The notes below the pieces were generated by a model, which saw only the letters and a program-made list of their open reading frames with translations, did not search any database and was not told where the DNA came from. Below, piece by piece: positions 43,486-52,301 of a stretch of DNA of 64,000 nt. Numbering within the stretch: the first letter of the stretch is position 1; every line of letters begins with the position of its first letter. The DNA is from UBA11051 sp964390495 (GTDB lineage: Bacteria; Armatimonadota; Zipacnadia; Zipacnadales; UBA11051), in NCBI GenBank assembly GCA_964390495.1, contig CAYMIN010000001.1, positions 186,001 to 250,000 of the forward strand, read 5' to 3'. The position numbers and the translations under genes were made by a program.

Positions 43486-44742
43486 TCATGGCAAGCGCCG
43501 GGCCACTTCGTCGAGTACTGCGTCCGCCACTGCCCACTTGCTCATCAGCGGTAGATCAGCACGGAAGCCCTCCGGCCCCAGAAGGCTGACACGGTTGGTG
43601 TCTGAGCCGAAGCCGGAGCCGGCCTCCAGGATGCTGTTGGCGACGATCAAGTCCAGATGCTTATCAGCCAGTTTCGCTGCGGCGTTGCTTACCACGTCGT
43701 GGCTTTCCGCTGCGAAGCCCACGACTAGCTGCGGCCGCTGCGGACTGTCGGCCACCCACCTCACTATATCAGGCGTGCGCTCCAGCTCCACGGCCAGTCC
43801 GGCTGCGGTCTTCTTGATCTTCTGCTCGGCGATCTCGGCAAACGCATAGTCGGCCACTGCTGCGGCGGCAATGAAGACATCAACGCCCGCGATATTGTCC
43901 TGCACAGCGGCCAGCATTTCAGCCGCGCTGGTGACTGCAATCGTCTCAAATCCGCCGGCAAGACTTGAGGCTTCGGCCATCTGCGGCGGCGCCCCGCTTA
44001 CCAGGGTGACTTCGGCTCCGGCGGCGGCAGCCTGCCCGGCCAGCGCGTAGCCCATCTTACCCGACGAGGCGTTGCTGAGAAACCGCACCGGGTCCATGTA
44101 CTCGCGCGTGGGACCGCCGGTAATCAGCACCTTGCGGCCGCGCAGATCGGTGTCCGGCGGCTGCTGCTCCACAAGCATTCTCTCGACACATGCAATAAGC
44201 TGTTGCGAGCCGGCCAGCCGGCCCTCACCGACCGCGCCGGAGGCCAGAGCACCGTAGGCCGGCCCGACTATCCAGCAGCCGCGCGCTCGCAGCCTAGCCA
44301 CGTTCTCCTGCACCGCCGGATTGTGCCACATCTGGCTGTTCATCGCTGGAGCAAACCCCACCGGACAGGTCGCAGCCATAATGGTGGTGCTCAGCAAATC
44401 GTCGGCGATCCCGTTGGCCGCCTTGCCGATGATATTGGCCGTCGCGGGGCACACCAGCAAGGCTTCGGCGAACTCCTGCAGCGATATGTGGGTGAGGGCG
44501 TCTTCCGCTCGCTCGGCCCATAGATCGTATTCGACGGGAGCGTCGGCCAGTACCGAGAAGGTCAGTGGGGTGACGAGCCTGGTGGCGTTCTCGGTCATCA
44601 CCACGCGCATTTCGGCGCCGCGCTTCTTCAGCGCCGAGACCAGGCTGCAGGTCTTGTACGCGGCGATCCCACCGCTGACGCCGATAACGATTCTGCGGCC
44701 CGCTAGCAGGTCGCGCTCGGCCGGCGGCTGCTCTATGGACAT
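43486..44742 (-). CDS. coaBC: bifunctional coenzyme A synthesis protein CoaBC
   Basis: Phosphopantothenate-cysteine ligase and phosphopantothenoylcysteine decarboxylase. The N-terminal flavoprotein decarboxylase part has VSGGIAAYKTCSLVSAL, SLQEFAEALLVCPATANIIGK, and the PASANT-like APAMNSQMWHNPAVQ (catalytic His/Asn). The C-terminal ligase part has LITGGPTREYMDPVRFLSNASSGKMGYALA and GFAAESHD. It starts at ATG 44742, one base after the gmk stop, with GGAGGAGCAG as a ribosome-binding site. 418 residues. Confidence 0.95.
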   Translation of the reverse strand: MSIEQPPAERDLLAGRRIVIGVSGGIAAYKTCSLVSALKKRGAEMRVVMTENATRLVTPLTFSVLADAPVEYDLWAERAEDALTHISLQEFAEALLVCPATANIIGKAANGIADDLLSTTIMAATCPVGFAPAMNSQMWHNPAVQENVARLRARGCWIVGPAYGALASGAVGEGRLAGSQQLIACVERMLVEQQPPDTDLRGRKVLITGGPTREYMDPVRFLSNASSGKMGYALAGQAAAAGAEVTLVSGAPPQMAEASSLAGGFETIAVTSAAEMLAAVQDNIAGVDVFIAAAAVADYAFAEIAEQKIKKTAAGLAVELERTPDIVRWVADSPQRPQLVVGFAAESHDVVSNAAAKLADKHLDLIVANSILEAGSGFGSDTNRVSLLGPEGFRADLPLMSKWAVADAVLDEVARRLP

Positions 44743-44743
44743 T

Positions 44744-45367
44744 TCACTGCTCCTCCTCAAGCCTCGCCTGAAGCTGCTGCCATTGGGTCCTGCTGAGCCG
44801 GCACCTTTCAGCCATCAGGATGGCCTCAAGCTGCCTCACTGCCTCATCCAGATCGTCGTTCACCACAAGGTACTCGAACATGCCTATATGCTTGAACTCT
44901 TGGCGGGCGCTGTCCAGGCGTTTGGCCGTCGCCTCCTGCGATTCGGTACTGCGCCCCTCCAGGCGGCGGACCAATTCCTGCCATGAGGGTGGTGCGACGA
45001 ATACCAGCACCGCGCGACCGCCCATGAGCTGGCGAACGCTGCGCGCGCCCTGGTAGTCTATCTCCAGGGTGATGTCCTGGCCGGAGGCCAACGCCGCTTC
45101 GACCGGCGCGCGTGGTGTCCCGTACCACAAGTCCTGGTGCACCCGGGCGTATTCCAGCAACTCACCGGCTATCACCATGTGCCTGAATTGCTCCAGGCTC
45201 ACGAAGCGATATTCCCGCCCGTCCTGCTCGCCGCGCCGTGGCCGGCGCGTGGTGCAGGAGACCGAGCGAGCAACTTCGGGATGGCGGGCTAGCACCCGCT
45301 CGATCACGGTGCCCTTACCCACACCTGAAGGCCCTGATACTACCAGCAAGACGCCGCTTTTGCGCAC
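44744..45367 (-). CDS. gmk: guanylate kinase
   Basis: Gmk phosphorylates GMP/dGMP to GDP/dGDP. Features are the P-loop SGPSGVGKGT, the GMP-binding region SCTTRRPRRGEQDGREYRF, EYARVHQDLWYGTP and LEIDYQGARSVRQL. The start is set at GTG 45367 (MRKSGVLLVVSGPSG) with AAAGGG upstream; an earlier in-frame GTG at 45400 gives an atypical tail. 207 residues. It is directly followed by coaBC; the small rpoZ gene that usually lies between them is absent here. Confidence 0.95.
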   Translation of the reverse strand: MRKSGVLLVVSGPSGVGKGTVIERVLARHPEVARSVSCTTRRPRRGEQDGREYRFVSLEQFRHMVIAGELLEYARVHQDLWYGTPRAPVEAALASGQDITLEIDYQGARSVRQLMGGRAVLVFVAPPSWQELVRRLEGRSTESQEATAKRLDSARQEFKHIGMFEYLVVNDDLDEAVRQLEAILMAERCRLSRTQWQQLQARLEEEQ

Positions 45368-45405
45368 TATCGGCCCTTTCTGCTGACGCCACACCTGCAC
45401 AAGGT

Positions 45406-46410
45406 CTAGATCTCCGGGACGCCCATATCGCGCCGGCCGCTGTCGGCCGCCTCCTGGCCGGCCAGGGAGGCCATCTGCGCCTTGAAGCAGTCCTCCATGC
45501 TCAGCCAGCGTTCCGTGCCCTTTTCCAGATGAGAGGCGAAGTCCTCCAGCGGGCTGCCGAACTCGGTTTCCGCCTTGATCTCCACCGGCATATCGCCCTC
45601 ACCGGCGCGCTGCCATACCAACTCCTGGCCGCAGAGGTGCACGTGCCCCTCCGTCCCCCACAGATAGAACTGCCACGGAGCATGGGCCTGCTCCGGCGCC
45701 AGATACGAGCAATCCCCCATCAGCTTCGACCCATTGCTCAGCTCATAGACGACCTGGGCCGAATCCTGGAAAAACGGCGCCCAGTCGGCCCGGGCGTTCC
45801 AGGCCTCGGCAGCGATGACCTTCGCGAAGCCCAGCCCCGTCGTCCACCCGATCATATCCGTACCGTGGATGAACAGGTCGTTGATGGTGCCGCCCTGCTT
45901 GCCCTCCTCAAAGTACCACATCGGCCGCGAGCCATAGGCAAGGGGGTGCTGGCCCAGGATAATGCCGGTGCAGAACTCCCCGATCCCGCCATCACGCACG
46001 ATCCTGACCATGCTCTGATAGGCGGCCCCGTAGCGCATCGTGAGGGCGATCTGCACCTCCAGGCCATTCTGCCGGCAAAGCTGCCTGATCCGCTGCAACT
46101 CATCGCGCTTGGTGCACATCGGCTTGTCGGTAATTACGTGCTTGCCGGCTTCCAGGGCCTGGATGACGATGCTACCGCGCTTGCCATAGTAATCCACACA
46201 GGAGAGCAGGTCGAAGTCCACGTCGTCCATCATCTCATCCATGGTCTCGTGGGTGATCTCGACACCCATCGGCTCGACGAAGGCCGCGCGCGCCTCCACA
46301 TCTTCCTCGACTGCGGCGACTATCTCGATATAGTCCAGCTCCTTGGCCGTCTGATAGACGCTGGTCACGTGACCGTGTCTGAACCCAACACACGCCATGC
46401 GCAATGACAT
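45406..46410 (-). CDS. Gfo/Idh/MocA-family oxidoreductase
   Basis: A 334-residue NAD(P)-dependent sugar-type oxidoreductase: MACVGFRHGH is a Rossmann-like start, EAGKHVITDKPMCTKRDEL has the typical EKP-like Lys-Pro, and the C-terminal alpha/beta domain follows (TINDLFIHGTDMIGWTTG). These enzymes oxidise or reduce sugars, inositols and glycosides in the cytoplasm. It is 39 bp upstream of gmk on the same strand, an uncommon neighbour for that housekeeping gene. Substrate not determined. Confidence 0.88.
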   Translation of the reverse strand: MSLRMACVGFRHGHVTSVYQTAKELDYIEIVAAVEEDVEARAAFVEPMGVEITHETMDEMMDDVDFDLLSCVDYYGKRGSIVIQALEAGKHVITDKPMCTKRDELQRIRQLCRQNGLEVQIALTMRYGAAYQSMVRIVRDGGIGEFCTGIILGQHPLAYGSRPMWYFEEGKQGGTINDLFIHGTDMIGWTTGLGFAKVIAAEAWNARADWAPFFQDSAQVVYELSNGSKLMGDCSYLAPEQAHAPWQFYLWGTEGHVHLCGQELVWQRAGEGDMPVEIKAETEFGSPLEDFASHLEKGTERWLSMEDCFKAQMASLAGQEAADSGRRDMGVPEI

Positions 46411-46580
46411 AATTGGAGGCTCCCTTCAAGATGTGGCCAATTCCGGCCTTGGCCCCTTCAGCCTGGTTTCTGCGATGCCAGGGGATATCAGCATACCGCG
46501 AGGGCGTTGCTAGGTCAAGATGCTGATGCAGGCGAGCGCGGCCCCGACCGGGCGGCTCACTGTCGCATACTCGGCGGTGG

Positions 46581-48509
46581 CTAGATGGTTCTGGCGGCGT
46601 TGGCGCCTTCGTAGATGGCCGCCTGCATGTGGCGCGGCGCGGCCGCATCGCCTATCACCAGCGGCTTGTAGCCCGCCGTCCGTAACTGCTCAGCTAGCTC
46701 TGTCACTGGCTCGCGACCGACCGCGACCACCACACTGCCAATCTCAAAGGTCTTCTCCGCGCCGTTGACAACTGCAGTCACCTGCCCGCTGCCTGCCGCA
46801 ACCACTTCAGCCTTGGTAATCAACTCCACTTCCAGCTCTGCCAGGGCCTCCAGCAGGAAGCTCCGTACGCTGCCCGGAAGGCCGGCCGCCATCGCCTCGC
46901 TTTTCTCAAATACGATGACTTCCTTACCGGCTTCAGCAATCAAGTGCGCGGCGTTGGTCCCGCTGACATCGCCACCGATAACTGCCACCGGCTGCTGCAG
47001 TTGTGGCGCTGCACCGGCTAGTACCTGCGCGGCGCTGACGAACTCGCCGTCCCACTGACCGGGCAGGGAGGCAAGATCTCGCGGGCGCGCTCCGGTGGCA
47101 ATGATGACGTTGTCAAACTCGCCGGCAGCCACCAGCTCGGCCGTAACCTCCTCACCCAAATGCACATCCGCATCGGTACTGGCTAGCTGGTCGGTGAGGT
47201 ACTCGATCGGGCGCTCAAGTTCCTGTTTCCCCGGTGCGGCCGCGGCCAGCCAGAAGGCCCCACCGAGCCGCTCGGTCTTCTCACAGAGAGTTACATCATG
47301 CCCGCGCAGTGAGGCGGTCAGGGCCGCTTGCATCCCGGCCGGTCCGCCGCCCGCTACCAGCACTTTCTTGCGCTGGGTAGCCGGTGGGCCGGCGGGCCAG
47401 TCCGGCCAATCGTTCTCGCGCCCGGTGTACGGGTTGATGGCGCACTGCACCTGCCCACCGGAGAACGAGCGCTCCTGGCAGCCCTGAGCGCACAGGTAGC
47501 AAGGGATGATGTCATCGCCTCGGCCTTGTTGCAGCTTCCGCACGATTTCCGGGTCGGCCAGCGCCTGCCGCCCCATCGCGATCAGGTCGCAGACACCGTC
47601 GGCGAGGGCCTGCTCGGCCAGTTCCGCCCGGTTGATACTACCCACGCCGATTACCGGCACGTTGACAACTTCCTTCACTCCCGCCGCCAGGGGCAATAGG
47701 TGGCCCGGAGCCACATAGTACGGCACCGAGGCCATCGCCGAGCCGGTCGAGACGTGGATCATCGCATAGCCGTAGGCCTCCAGGAGCGGAGCGACTTTCT
47801 GCATCTCCTCCAGGTGCATGCCCTCCTCGACATAGTCTTCAGCCGAGACGCGGCACCAGACCGGGAACTCGGTCCCGCAGTGGTTCCTGATCGAGCCGAT
47901 AACTTCCTTGGCGAAGCGGGTACGCCGCTCGGTGTCACCGCCCCACTGGTCATTTCGGCAATTCAGCCAGGGGGAGAGGAACGAATTACCCAAATAGCCG
48001 TGGGCCATGTGCACCTCGACCCCGTCCATGCCGGCCTCCTGGCAGCGCCGGGCGGCTTTGCCGAAGGCTTCGACGACCTCCCAGATCTCCGCCTCGGTCA
48101 TTTCGCGGGCGATCCGGCGGTCGCGACCGGCCCGACACTCGGAGGCCGACAGACACTCCTGCCCGATGACGTCCGGGTTGGCCTGGCGCCCCCCGTGCTG
48201 CAGTTGCAGGGCGACTCGTCCGCCGGCCTGATGCACCGCCGCTGTCAGCCGGGCCCAGCCCTCAGTCTGCTCATCGGAATAGACCCCCGGCATCGTCGGC
48301 CCCGTCAGACCCAGCGGGTGCACCGCCGTATGTTCGATGATGTTGAGCGCCATCCCACCGCGGGCGCGTGCAACGTGGTAAGCGATCAGCCGGGGTGTCA
48401 CGCGGTGCTGGGTATCCCCGTAGCCGGTTCCCATCGGCGCCATCACCAGACGGTTCGGCAGCTTGAGTGTTCCGACCCGGAGCGGCTGCAAGATGTGTTC
48501 GTATGCCAC
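46581..48509 (-). CDS. old-yellow-enzyme-type NADH:flavin oxidoreductase, Fe-S
   Basis: A 642-residue fusion like 2,4-dienoyl-CoA reductase/trimethylamine dehydrogenase. The N-terminal FMN TIM barrel has LPNRLVMAPMGT, HGGRQAN, GVEVHMAHGYLGNSFLSP, NDQWGG. A 4Fe-4S cluster motif follows (CYLCAQGC, then a Cys in QCAINP). The C-terminal FAD/NAD(P)-binding part starts VLVAGGGPAGMQAAL and has a second Rossmann segment near PVAVIGGDVSGTNAAH. The GTG at 48509 (AYEHILQPLRVG) is chosen since GAGGTGG precedes it; an ATG-like start at 48575 is possible. It is divergent to the Fe-S aldo/keto reductase. Confidence 0.88.
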   Translation of the reverse strand: MAYEHILQPLRVGTLKLPNRLVMAPMGTGYGDTQHRVTPRLIAYHVARARGGMALNIIEHTAVHPLGLTGPTMPGVYSDEQTEGWARLTAAVHQAGGRVALQLQHGGRQANPDVIGQECLSASECRAGRDRRIAREMTEAEIWEVVEAFGKAARRCQEAGMDGVEVHMAHGYLGNSFLSPWLNCRNDQWGGDTERRTRFAKEVIGSIRNHCGTEFPVWCRVSAEDYVEEGMHLEEMQKVAPLLEAYGYAMIHVSTGSAMASVPYYVAPGHLLPLAAGVKEVVNVPVIGVGSINRAELAEQALADGVCDLIAMGRQALADPEIVRKLQQGRGDDIIPCYLCAQGCQERSFSGGQVQCAINPYTGRENDWPDWPAGPPATQRKKVLVAGGGPAGMQAALTASLRGHDVTLCEKTERLGGAFWLAAAAPGKQELERPIEYLTDQLASTDADVHLGEEVTAELVAAGEFDNVIIATGARPRDLASLPGQWDGEFVSAAQVLAGAAPQLQQPVAVIGGDVSGTNAAHLIAEAGKEVIVFEKSEAMAAGLPGSVRSFLLEALAELEVELITKAEVVAAGSGQVTAVVNGAEKTFEIGSVVVAVGREPVTELAEQLRTAGYKPLVIGDAAAPRHMQAAIYEGANAARTI

Positions 48510-48627
48510 AAGTACCACCTCGAATTGCGGTTTCGGCTTCACCTGTAAAGCAGTACTGCTTACCCTTCGTGTCACGGCACCATATTCCTGCCCCTGTTTG
48601 CTATCTTGCAGGAAATCGCCGCTCTTA

Positions 48628-48678
48628 TGGCGAATTACTACTCTTGTTTGTACAATATCGCCCGGATTGCCCGGGCGA
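48628..48678 (+). promoter_or_regulatory. possible promoter and 5' hairpin of the aldo/keto reductase
   Basis: A good -10 TACAAT (48651-48656) has only a poor -35 (TGGCGA at 48628-48633). Immediately downstream CGCCCGG / CCGGGCG (48659-48678) forms a 5'-leader hairpin ahead of the coding start at 48707. Confidence 0.35.
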
Positions 48679-48706
48679 AAATCTACCTTCAGGGGAAGTG
48701 TCTATC

Positions 48707-49819
48707 GTGCAGTATCGTGAATACGGAAACACGGGAGAGAAGCTGTCGGCTCTCGGCTTCGGAGCTATGCGCCTGCCCGATGACGACGACTACGGAATCG
48801 AAGTGATCCGCAGGAGCTTCGAGCTGGGCGTCACCTATATTGACACCGCCTCCGGTTATACCACCGGCACCGACGAATCCAGCGAGGTAGTGGTCGGTCG
48901 TGCGCTGAAGGGCTGGCGCGATAAGGTCAAGCTCGCCACCAAGAACCCCCGGTATCGAGCACCGGCCACCGCCGATGACTGGTGGGCTAACCTGGAGCAG
49001 TCCCTCAAGCGCCTCGACACCGACCATATTGACTTCTACAAGGTCTGCCACTTCCTCAGCCTCGAGGAGTTCGAGAACAACGTCATGCCCAAGGGGATCT
49101 GGGACGCCATAATCAGAGCCAAGGACCAGGGCATCTTCACCTACACCTGTTTCTCCTCCCATGATACGCCCGAGAACATCATTACGCTCATAAACACCGA
49201 TCTCTTCGACGGTCTGTTGGTGCAATACAACCTGCTGGACCGCGTCAATGAGGAGGCGATTGCCTTGGCCGCCGAAAAAGGCATGGGGGTGGAGATTATG
49301 GGCCCGGTCGGCGGCGGGCGGCTGGGCTTTGCCTCCGAGCAACTGGCCGGAACCATTGATGATATGGCCTCCACGCCCGACCTGGCGCTGCGTTTCGTCC
49401 TGAGCAATGCAAACATCTCCCTGGCGCTGTCCGGCATGAACACCTTGGACATGGTCGAGGAGAACTGCGCTTCCGCGTCGCGCGAGGAACCACTGACCGA
49501 CCAGGAGCGCGAGCAGGTCCTGGCCGCGGTCAAAGAAAACGAGCGGCTCTCCGAACTGTACTGCACCGGCTGCAACTACTGCATGCCTTGCCCGCAGGGG
49601 GTAGGCATCCCCCAAGCCTTTGCGGCGATGAATCTACATAGGGTCTGGGGCCTGACCGAGCTGGCCAAACAGAACTACGCCAAGCTGGGGCCTGACAACG
49701 AACACGGGTTACTACAGGCGGATGCGTGCATCGAGTGCGCCGAATGTGAGGACAAGTGCCCCCAGCACATCCCGATTATCGAGCAGCTCGCCGAAACCCA
49801 CGCGGCCCTCGGCGACTAG
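48707..49819 (+). CDS. aldo/keto reductase with C-terminal ferredoxin domain
   Basis: A 370-residue protein: an AKR TIM barrel (EYGNTGEKLSALGFGAMRLP; catalytic-region DTASGYTTG) and a C-terminal bacterial ferredoxin with CTGCNYCMPCPQGV and CIECAECEDKCPQHI, giving two [4Fe-4S] clusters. Such proteins are often linked to anaerobic or electron-bifurcating metabolism. The GTG at 48707 (VQYREYG) has GGGGAAG upstream and is preferred over a much longer frame from 48467. It is divergent to the OYE-type Fe-S oxidoreductase. Confidence 0.9.
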   Translation: MQYREYGNTGEKLSALGFGAMRLPDDDDYGIEVIRRSFELGVTYIDTASGYTTGTDESSEVVVGRALKGWRDKVKLATKNPRYRAPATADDWWANLEQSLKRLDTDHIDFYKVCHFLSLEEFENNVMPKGIWDAIIRAKDQGIFTYTCFSSHDTPENIITLINTDLFDGLLVQYNLLDRVNEEAIALAAEKGMGVEIMGPVGGGRLGFASEQLAGTIDDMASTPDLALRFVLSNANISLALSGMNTLDMVEENCASASREEPLTDQEREQVLAAVKENERLSELYCTGCNYCMPCPQGVGIPQAFAAMNLHRVWGLTELAKQNYAKLGPDNEHGLLQADACIECAECEDKCPQHIPIIEQLAETHAALGD

Positions 49820-49887
49820 CCGCGGCCTCTGCTTCCGCGTGAGATTACACTCGGTGCTGCTATGACTGCGTCATTCCGTTTCGGGGG

Positions 49888-49923
49888 TTGCTTTATGCCG
49901 AACAGTTAGCTATACTCATTCCA
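49888..49923 (+). promoter_or_regulatory. sigma-70 promoter of pseudopilin 4
   Basis: -35 TTGCTT (49888-49893), an exact 17-bp spacer and -10 TATACT (49911-49916) place the start near 49923, about 50 nt before the ATG. Confidence 0.65.
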
Positions 49924-49975
49924 GCACATTGCTGACAATTTCCAGATTATGGATTTGTGAGGATGCATGTGAATC

Positions 49976-50629
49976 ATGAGCACAAAGCGTGGCTTTACTC
50001 TTATTGAGTTGCTGGTCGTGATCGCCATTATCGCGATCCTCGCGGCGATACTGTTTCCGGTGTTCGCCAGGGCTCGCGAAAAGGCCCGACAGAGCAACTG
50101 CCTCTCGAACCTCAAGCAGTTGGGCCTTGCCAACCTGATGTACAATCAGGATTTCGATCAGAAACATCCCATCTATTGGCGGGGGAAGGTTATGCCGGAG
50201 GGCGACGCCTTCGATGACGGCGTCAGCAAGCACGGGCTAACCTTCTACAGTGTCCTGTTGCCTTACACGAAGAATTCCCAGATCTACACCTGTCCCAGCG
50301 ACGCTTCCGACCCCTATTACACCACCGGGGTCTGGAACAGCGCCGAGGCGCATTCGTGTTACGCCTGGAATACCTACTGGGGCGGCTTCGGGGTTTCGGA
50401 CACGCGCTATCTCAACGACACTCTGAACGGAGATGATCCGGCGCGCGTTATGATGATGACCGAATGGGACATGAGCTATCATGCCTGCCACCCGCCGTGG
50501 CTCAAGAGCAAGACTAGCTGGCGACACAACGAGGGCCAGAATGTTGCCTTCGGCGACGGCCACTCAAAGTGGTACAAGGGCTCACATTTCCAGGGCGGCA
50601 TGGACGACTACGGCCTATTCGGTCTCTAG
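49976..50629 (+). CDS. pseudopilin with H-X9-DG motif (DUF1559-like)
   Basis: A 217-residue pseudopilin: leader MSTKRG, helix FTLIELLVVIAIIAILAA, linker ILFPVFARAREKARQSNC, an aromatic-rich globular domain (YTCPSDASDPYYTTGVW) and H-X9-DG (HNEGQNVAFGDGHSKWY). It is 33 kb away from the other three, has its own promoter and terminator, and so is a stand-alone unit. Role in adhesion or secretion is inferred. Confidence 0.9.
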   Translation: MSTKRGFTLIELLVVIAIIAILAAILFPVFARAREKARQSNCLSNLKQLGLANLMYNQDFDQKHPIYWRGKVMPEGDAFDDGVSKHGLTFYSVLLPYTKNSQIYTCPSDASDPYYTTGVWNSAEAHSCYAWNTYWGGFGVSDTRYLNDTLNGDDPARVMMMTEWDMSYHACHPPWLKSKTSWRHNEGQNVAFGDGHSKWYKGSHFQGGMDDYGLFGL

Positions 50630-50662
50630 ACACCCAATTTGTGCGCCTGAAAACCAACTCAG

Positions 50663-50697
50663 CACCTGCCGGTCTCTAGCGGCAGGTGTTTTGTTTG
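50663..50697 (+). terminator. rho-independent terminator after pseudopilin 4
   Basis: The stem CACCTGCCG / CGGCAGGTG with an 8-nt loop is followed by TTTTGTTT. Confidence 0.88.
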
Positions 50698-50754
50698 CTC
50701 CGACTACCTTGCCGCGCGCGCTGAGCTAGGCTTTACTATGCCCAAGCAGCAACC

Positions 50755-50985
50755 CTACCGCGAGCCTGTCAGCCATTCCTTAATAGTCGGGTCCTCGGTG
50801 CCGTCGGGCAGCACCCAGTCGGGTGATACGTAGCCTTCGTTCTCCCAGCGCTGCTTGCGCACACAGTTCTTCCCGCCGTTGAAGCAGTAGTCCTCAATCC
50901 ACTTCTTATCCAGCTTGCCCGCGTCATACGCCCGTTTCATCCCGGAAGTTTCGTCATACCAACGACACACGTTCTTCTCAGCCAT
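50755..50985 (-). CDS. small conserved Cys-containing protein
   Basis: A 76-residue acidic protein with CRWYDETSG, YCFNGGKNCVRKQRWENEG and YVSPDWVLPDGT; three Cys spaced as in small metal-binding proteins found in anaerobes and archaea (sometimes labelled uracil-DNA glycosylase without support). AAGGAG lies 9 nt upstream. No function is claimed. Confidence 0.7.
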   Translation of the reverse strand: MAEKNVCRWYDETSGMKRAYDAGKLDKKWIEDYCFNGGKNCVRKQRWENEGYVSPDWVLPDGTEDPTIKEWLTGSR

Positions 50986-51074
50986 CTTGCATGCACTCCT
51001 TCAATGCGCCGGCCTTCGCGCTACCGGCAAGACCGTTCGCCCAGCAAATCAGATTGTGCTACTCCCGCCTCACC

Positions 51075-52232
51075 CTAGGAGAGGGGAGCCGAGGACGAGC
51101 ACAGGCCAGCCAGTCCCTCGCTCAGCCTCTCTGCCACCGAGGCCCACGAGAACTCGTCCGCGGCCCGCTTGCGCCCCGCCTGGCCCAGCATCTCCGCGTA
51201 GTTCCGGTCCCCCAGTAGCCTGAGCAGCGCACTTGCCAGGGCTTGGTGGTCCCGTGGCGGCACCAACAGCCCTGACTGGCGGTCCGCCACCGCCTCCGGG
51301 ATGCCGCCGGTGTGGGTCCCGATAACCGGAGTGCCGCAGGCGTTGGCCTCCAGGAAGCTGAGGCCGAAGCCCTCGGTCGGCTCCCCCAGCAGGTCGAAGC
51401 TGGCCAGAACCATCACCTCCGCCATCGTGTAGAACTGGCGCAATTGCTCCAGCGGTACCTGGCCGGTGAAAACCACACGTTCCTCCACCTGATAGGCTCG
51501 GGCGTAGTCCTCAAGCCGCCGCCGGTACGGCCCCTCGCCGACTATCAGGTACTTGACCTCGGGCACCTGCTCGGCGACGATTGGCAGCGCCTCCAGCACG
51601 TACCTGTGGCCCTTGTGTGCGGCCAGCCGGGACACGGTGCATACCACCCGCGCCTCCTGCAGGCCCAGTTGCTCGCGCAGCTTGGCCGCACCGGCCTCAT
51701 CCGGGTAGAACTGGTCGGTGTTAAGCCCGGTGCCCAGTTGATGGATCCTGCACTCCGCGACACCCATTCTCAGCAACTGCTTGACCGTGAAGCCGCTCAG
51801 GGCAAAGATGATGTCACAGTTGCCCAGGACATACTTCTGCATCCCCCATTTGACCAGATTAAGCCCATGCAGCGCGAATTCGCGGTCGTAGCCGATCATG
51901 GCGCTGACACCGCCGATAGTACGCGCCGCCCCGAGTGCCGCCGGCCCTTCGGGGAACCACTTGGTCGCCACGACCGCGGTCTCGGTACTGCCGCCGGCCA
52001 ACTCGACCGCCGCAGCCTGCATCTGCTGCCAGACCTGTCGCTTGCTAGCACCTGCCACGCGCGCGATTGGGTAGTTCGCCTCCGCATCGAACTGCTCGCT
52101 TTGCGGCTGGGCAGTGGCGACCACCCGCACCTCGGCACCACCGTCGGCCAAAGCCTTGGCCAGCGAGGCTACGTACTGTTGAATCCCTCCCAGAGAGGGC
52201 GGGAAATCCGCAGCTAGCAGGATTATTCTCAT
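51075..52232 (-). CDS. GT4-family glycosyltransferase
   Basis: A 385-residue retaining glycosyltransferase of GT-B fold: N-terminal ADFPPSLGGIQQYVASLAKALA (acceptor side), central HQLGTGLNTDQFYP, and C-terminal donor-binding VSRLAAHKGHRYVLEALP, GEGPYRRRLEDYA and the EX7E region GFGLSFLEANACGTPVIGTHTGGIPEAV. Start ATG 52232 (MRIILLAADF) has AGGAAG upstream; the long frame from 52445 only reads the other strand's gene. The stop codon lies in a small palindrome (51068-51085). Divergent from the M20 peptidase. Confidence 0.92.
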   Translation of the reverse strand: MRIILLAADFPPSLGGIQQYVASLAKALADGGAEVRVVATAQPQSEQFDAEANYPIARVAGASKRQVWQQMQAAAVELAGGSTETAVVATKWFPEGPAALGAARTIGGVSAMIGYDREFALHGLNLVKWGMQKYVLGNCDIIFALSGFTVKQLLRMGVAECRIHQLGTGLNTDQFYPDEAGAAKLREQLGLQEARVVCTVSRLAAHKGHRYVLEALPIVAEQVPEVKYLIVGEGPYRRRLEDYARAYQVEERVVFTGQVPLEQLRQFYTMAEVMVLASFDLLGEPTEGFGLSFLEANACGTPVIGTHTGGIPEAVADRQSGLLVPPRDHQALASALLRLLGDRNYAEMLGQAGRKRAADEFSWASVAERLSEGLAGLCSSSAPLS

Positions 52233-52301
52233 TCCATTTGCTTCCTGGTGCCCAAATCTCTTACCATACCTGCGAAATCTCGATACATGGAGGCGATATT
52301 C

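Noticed and set aside
45238..46407. 389-codon plus-strand frame
   Set aside because: Opposite strand of the Gfo/Idh gene and of gmk; no motifs.
48689..49615. 308-codon minus-strand frame
   Set aside because: Shadow of the aldo/keto reductase, whose cluster Cys motifs are certain.
51312..52217. 301-codon plus-strand frame
   Set aside because: Antisense shadow of the GT4 glycosyltransferase.
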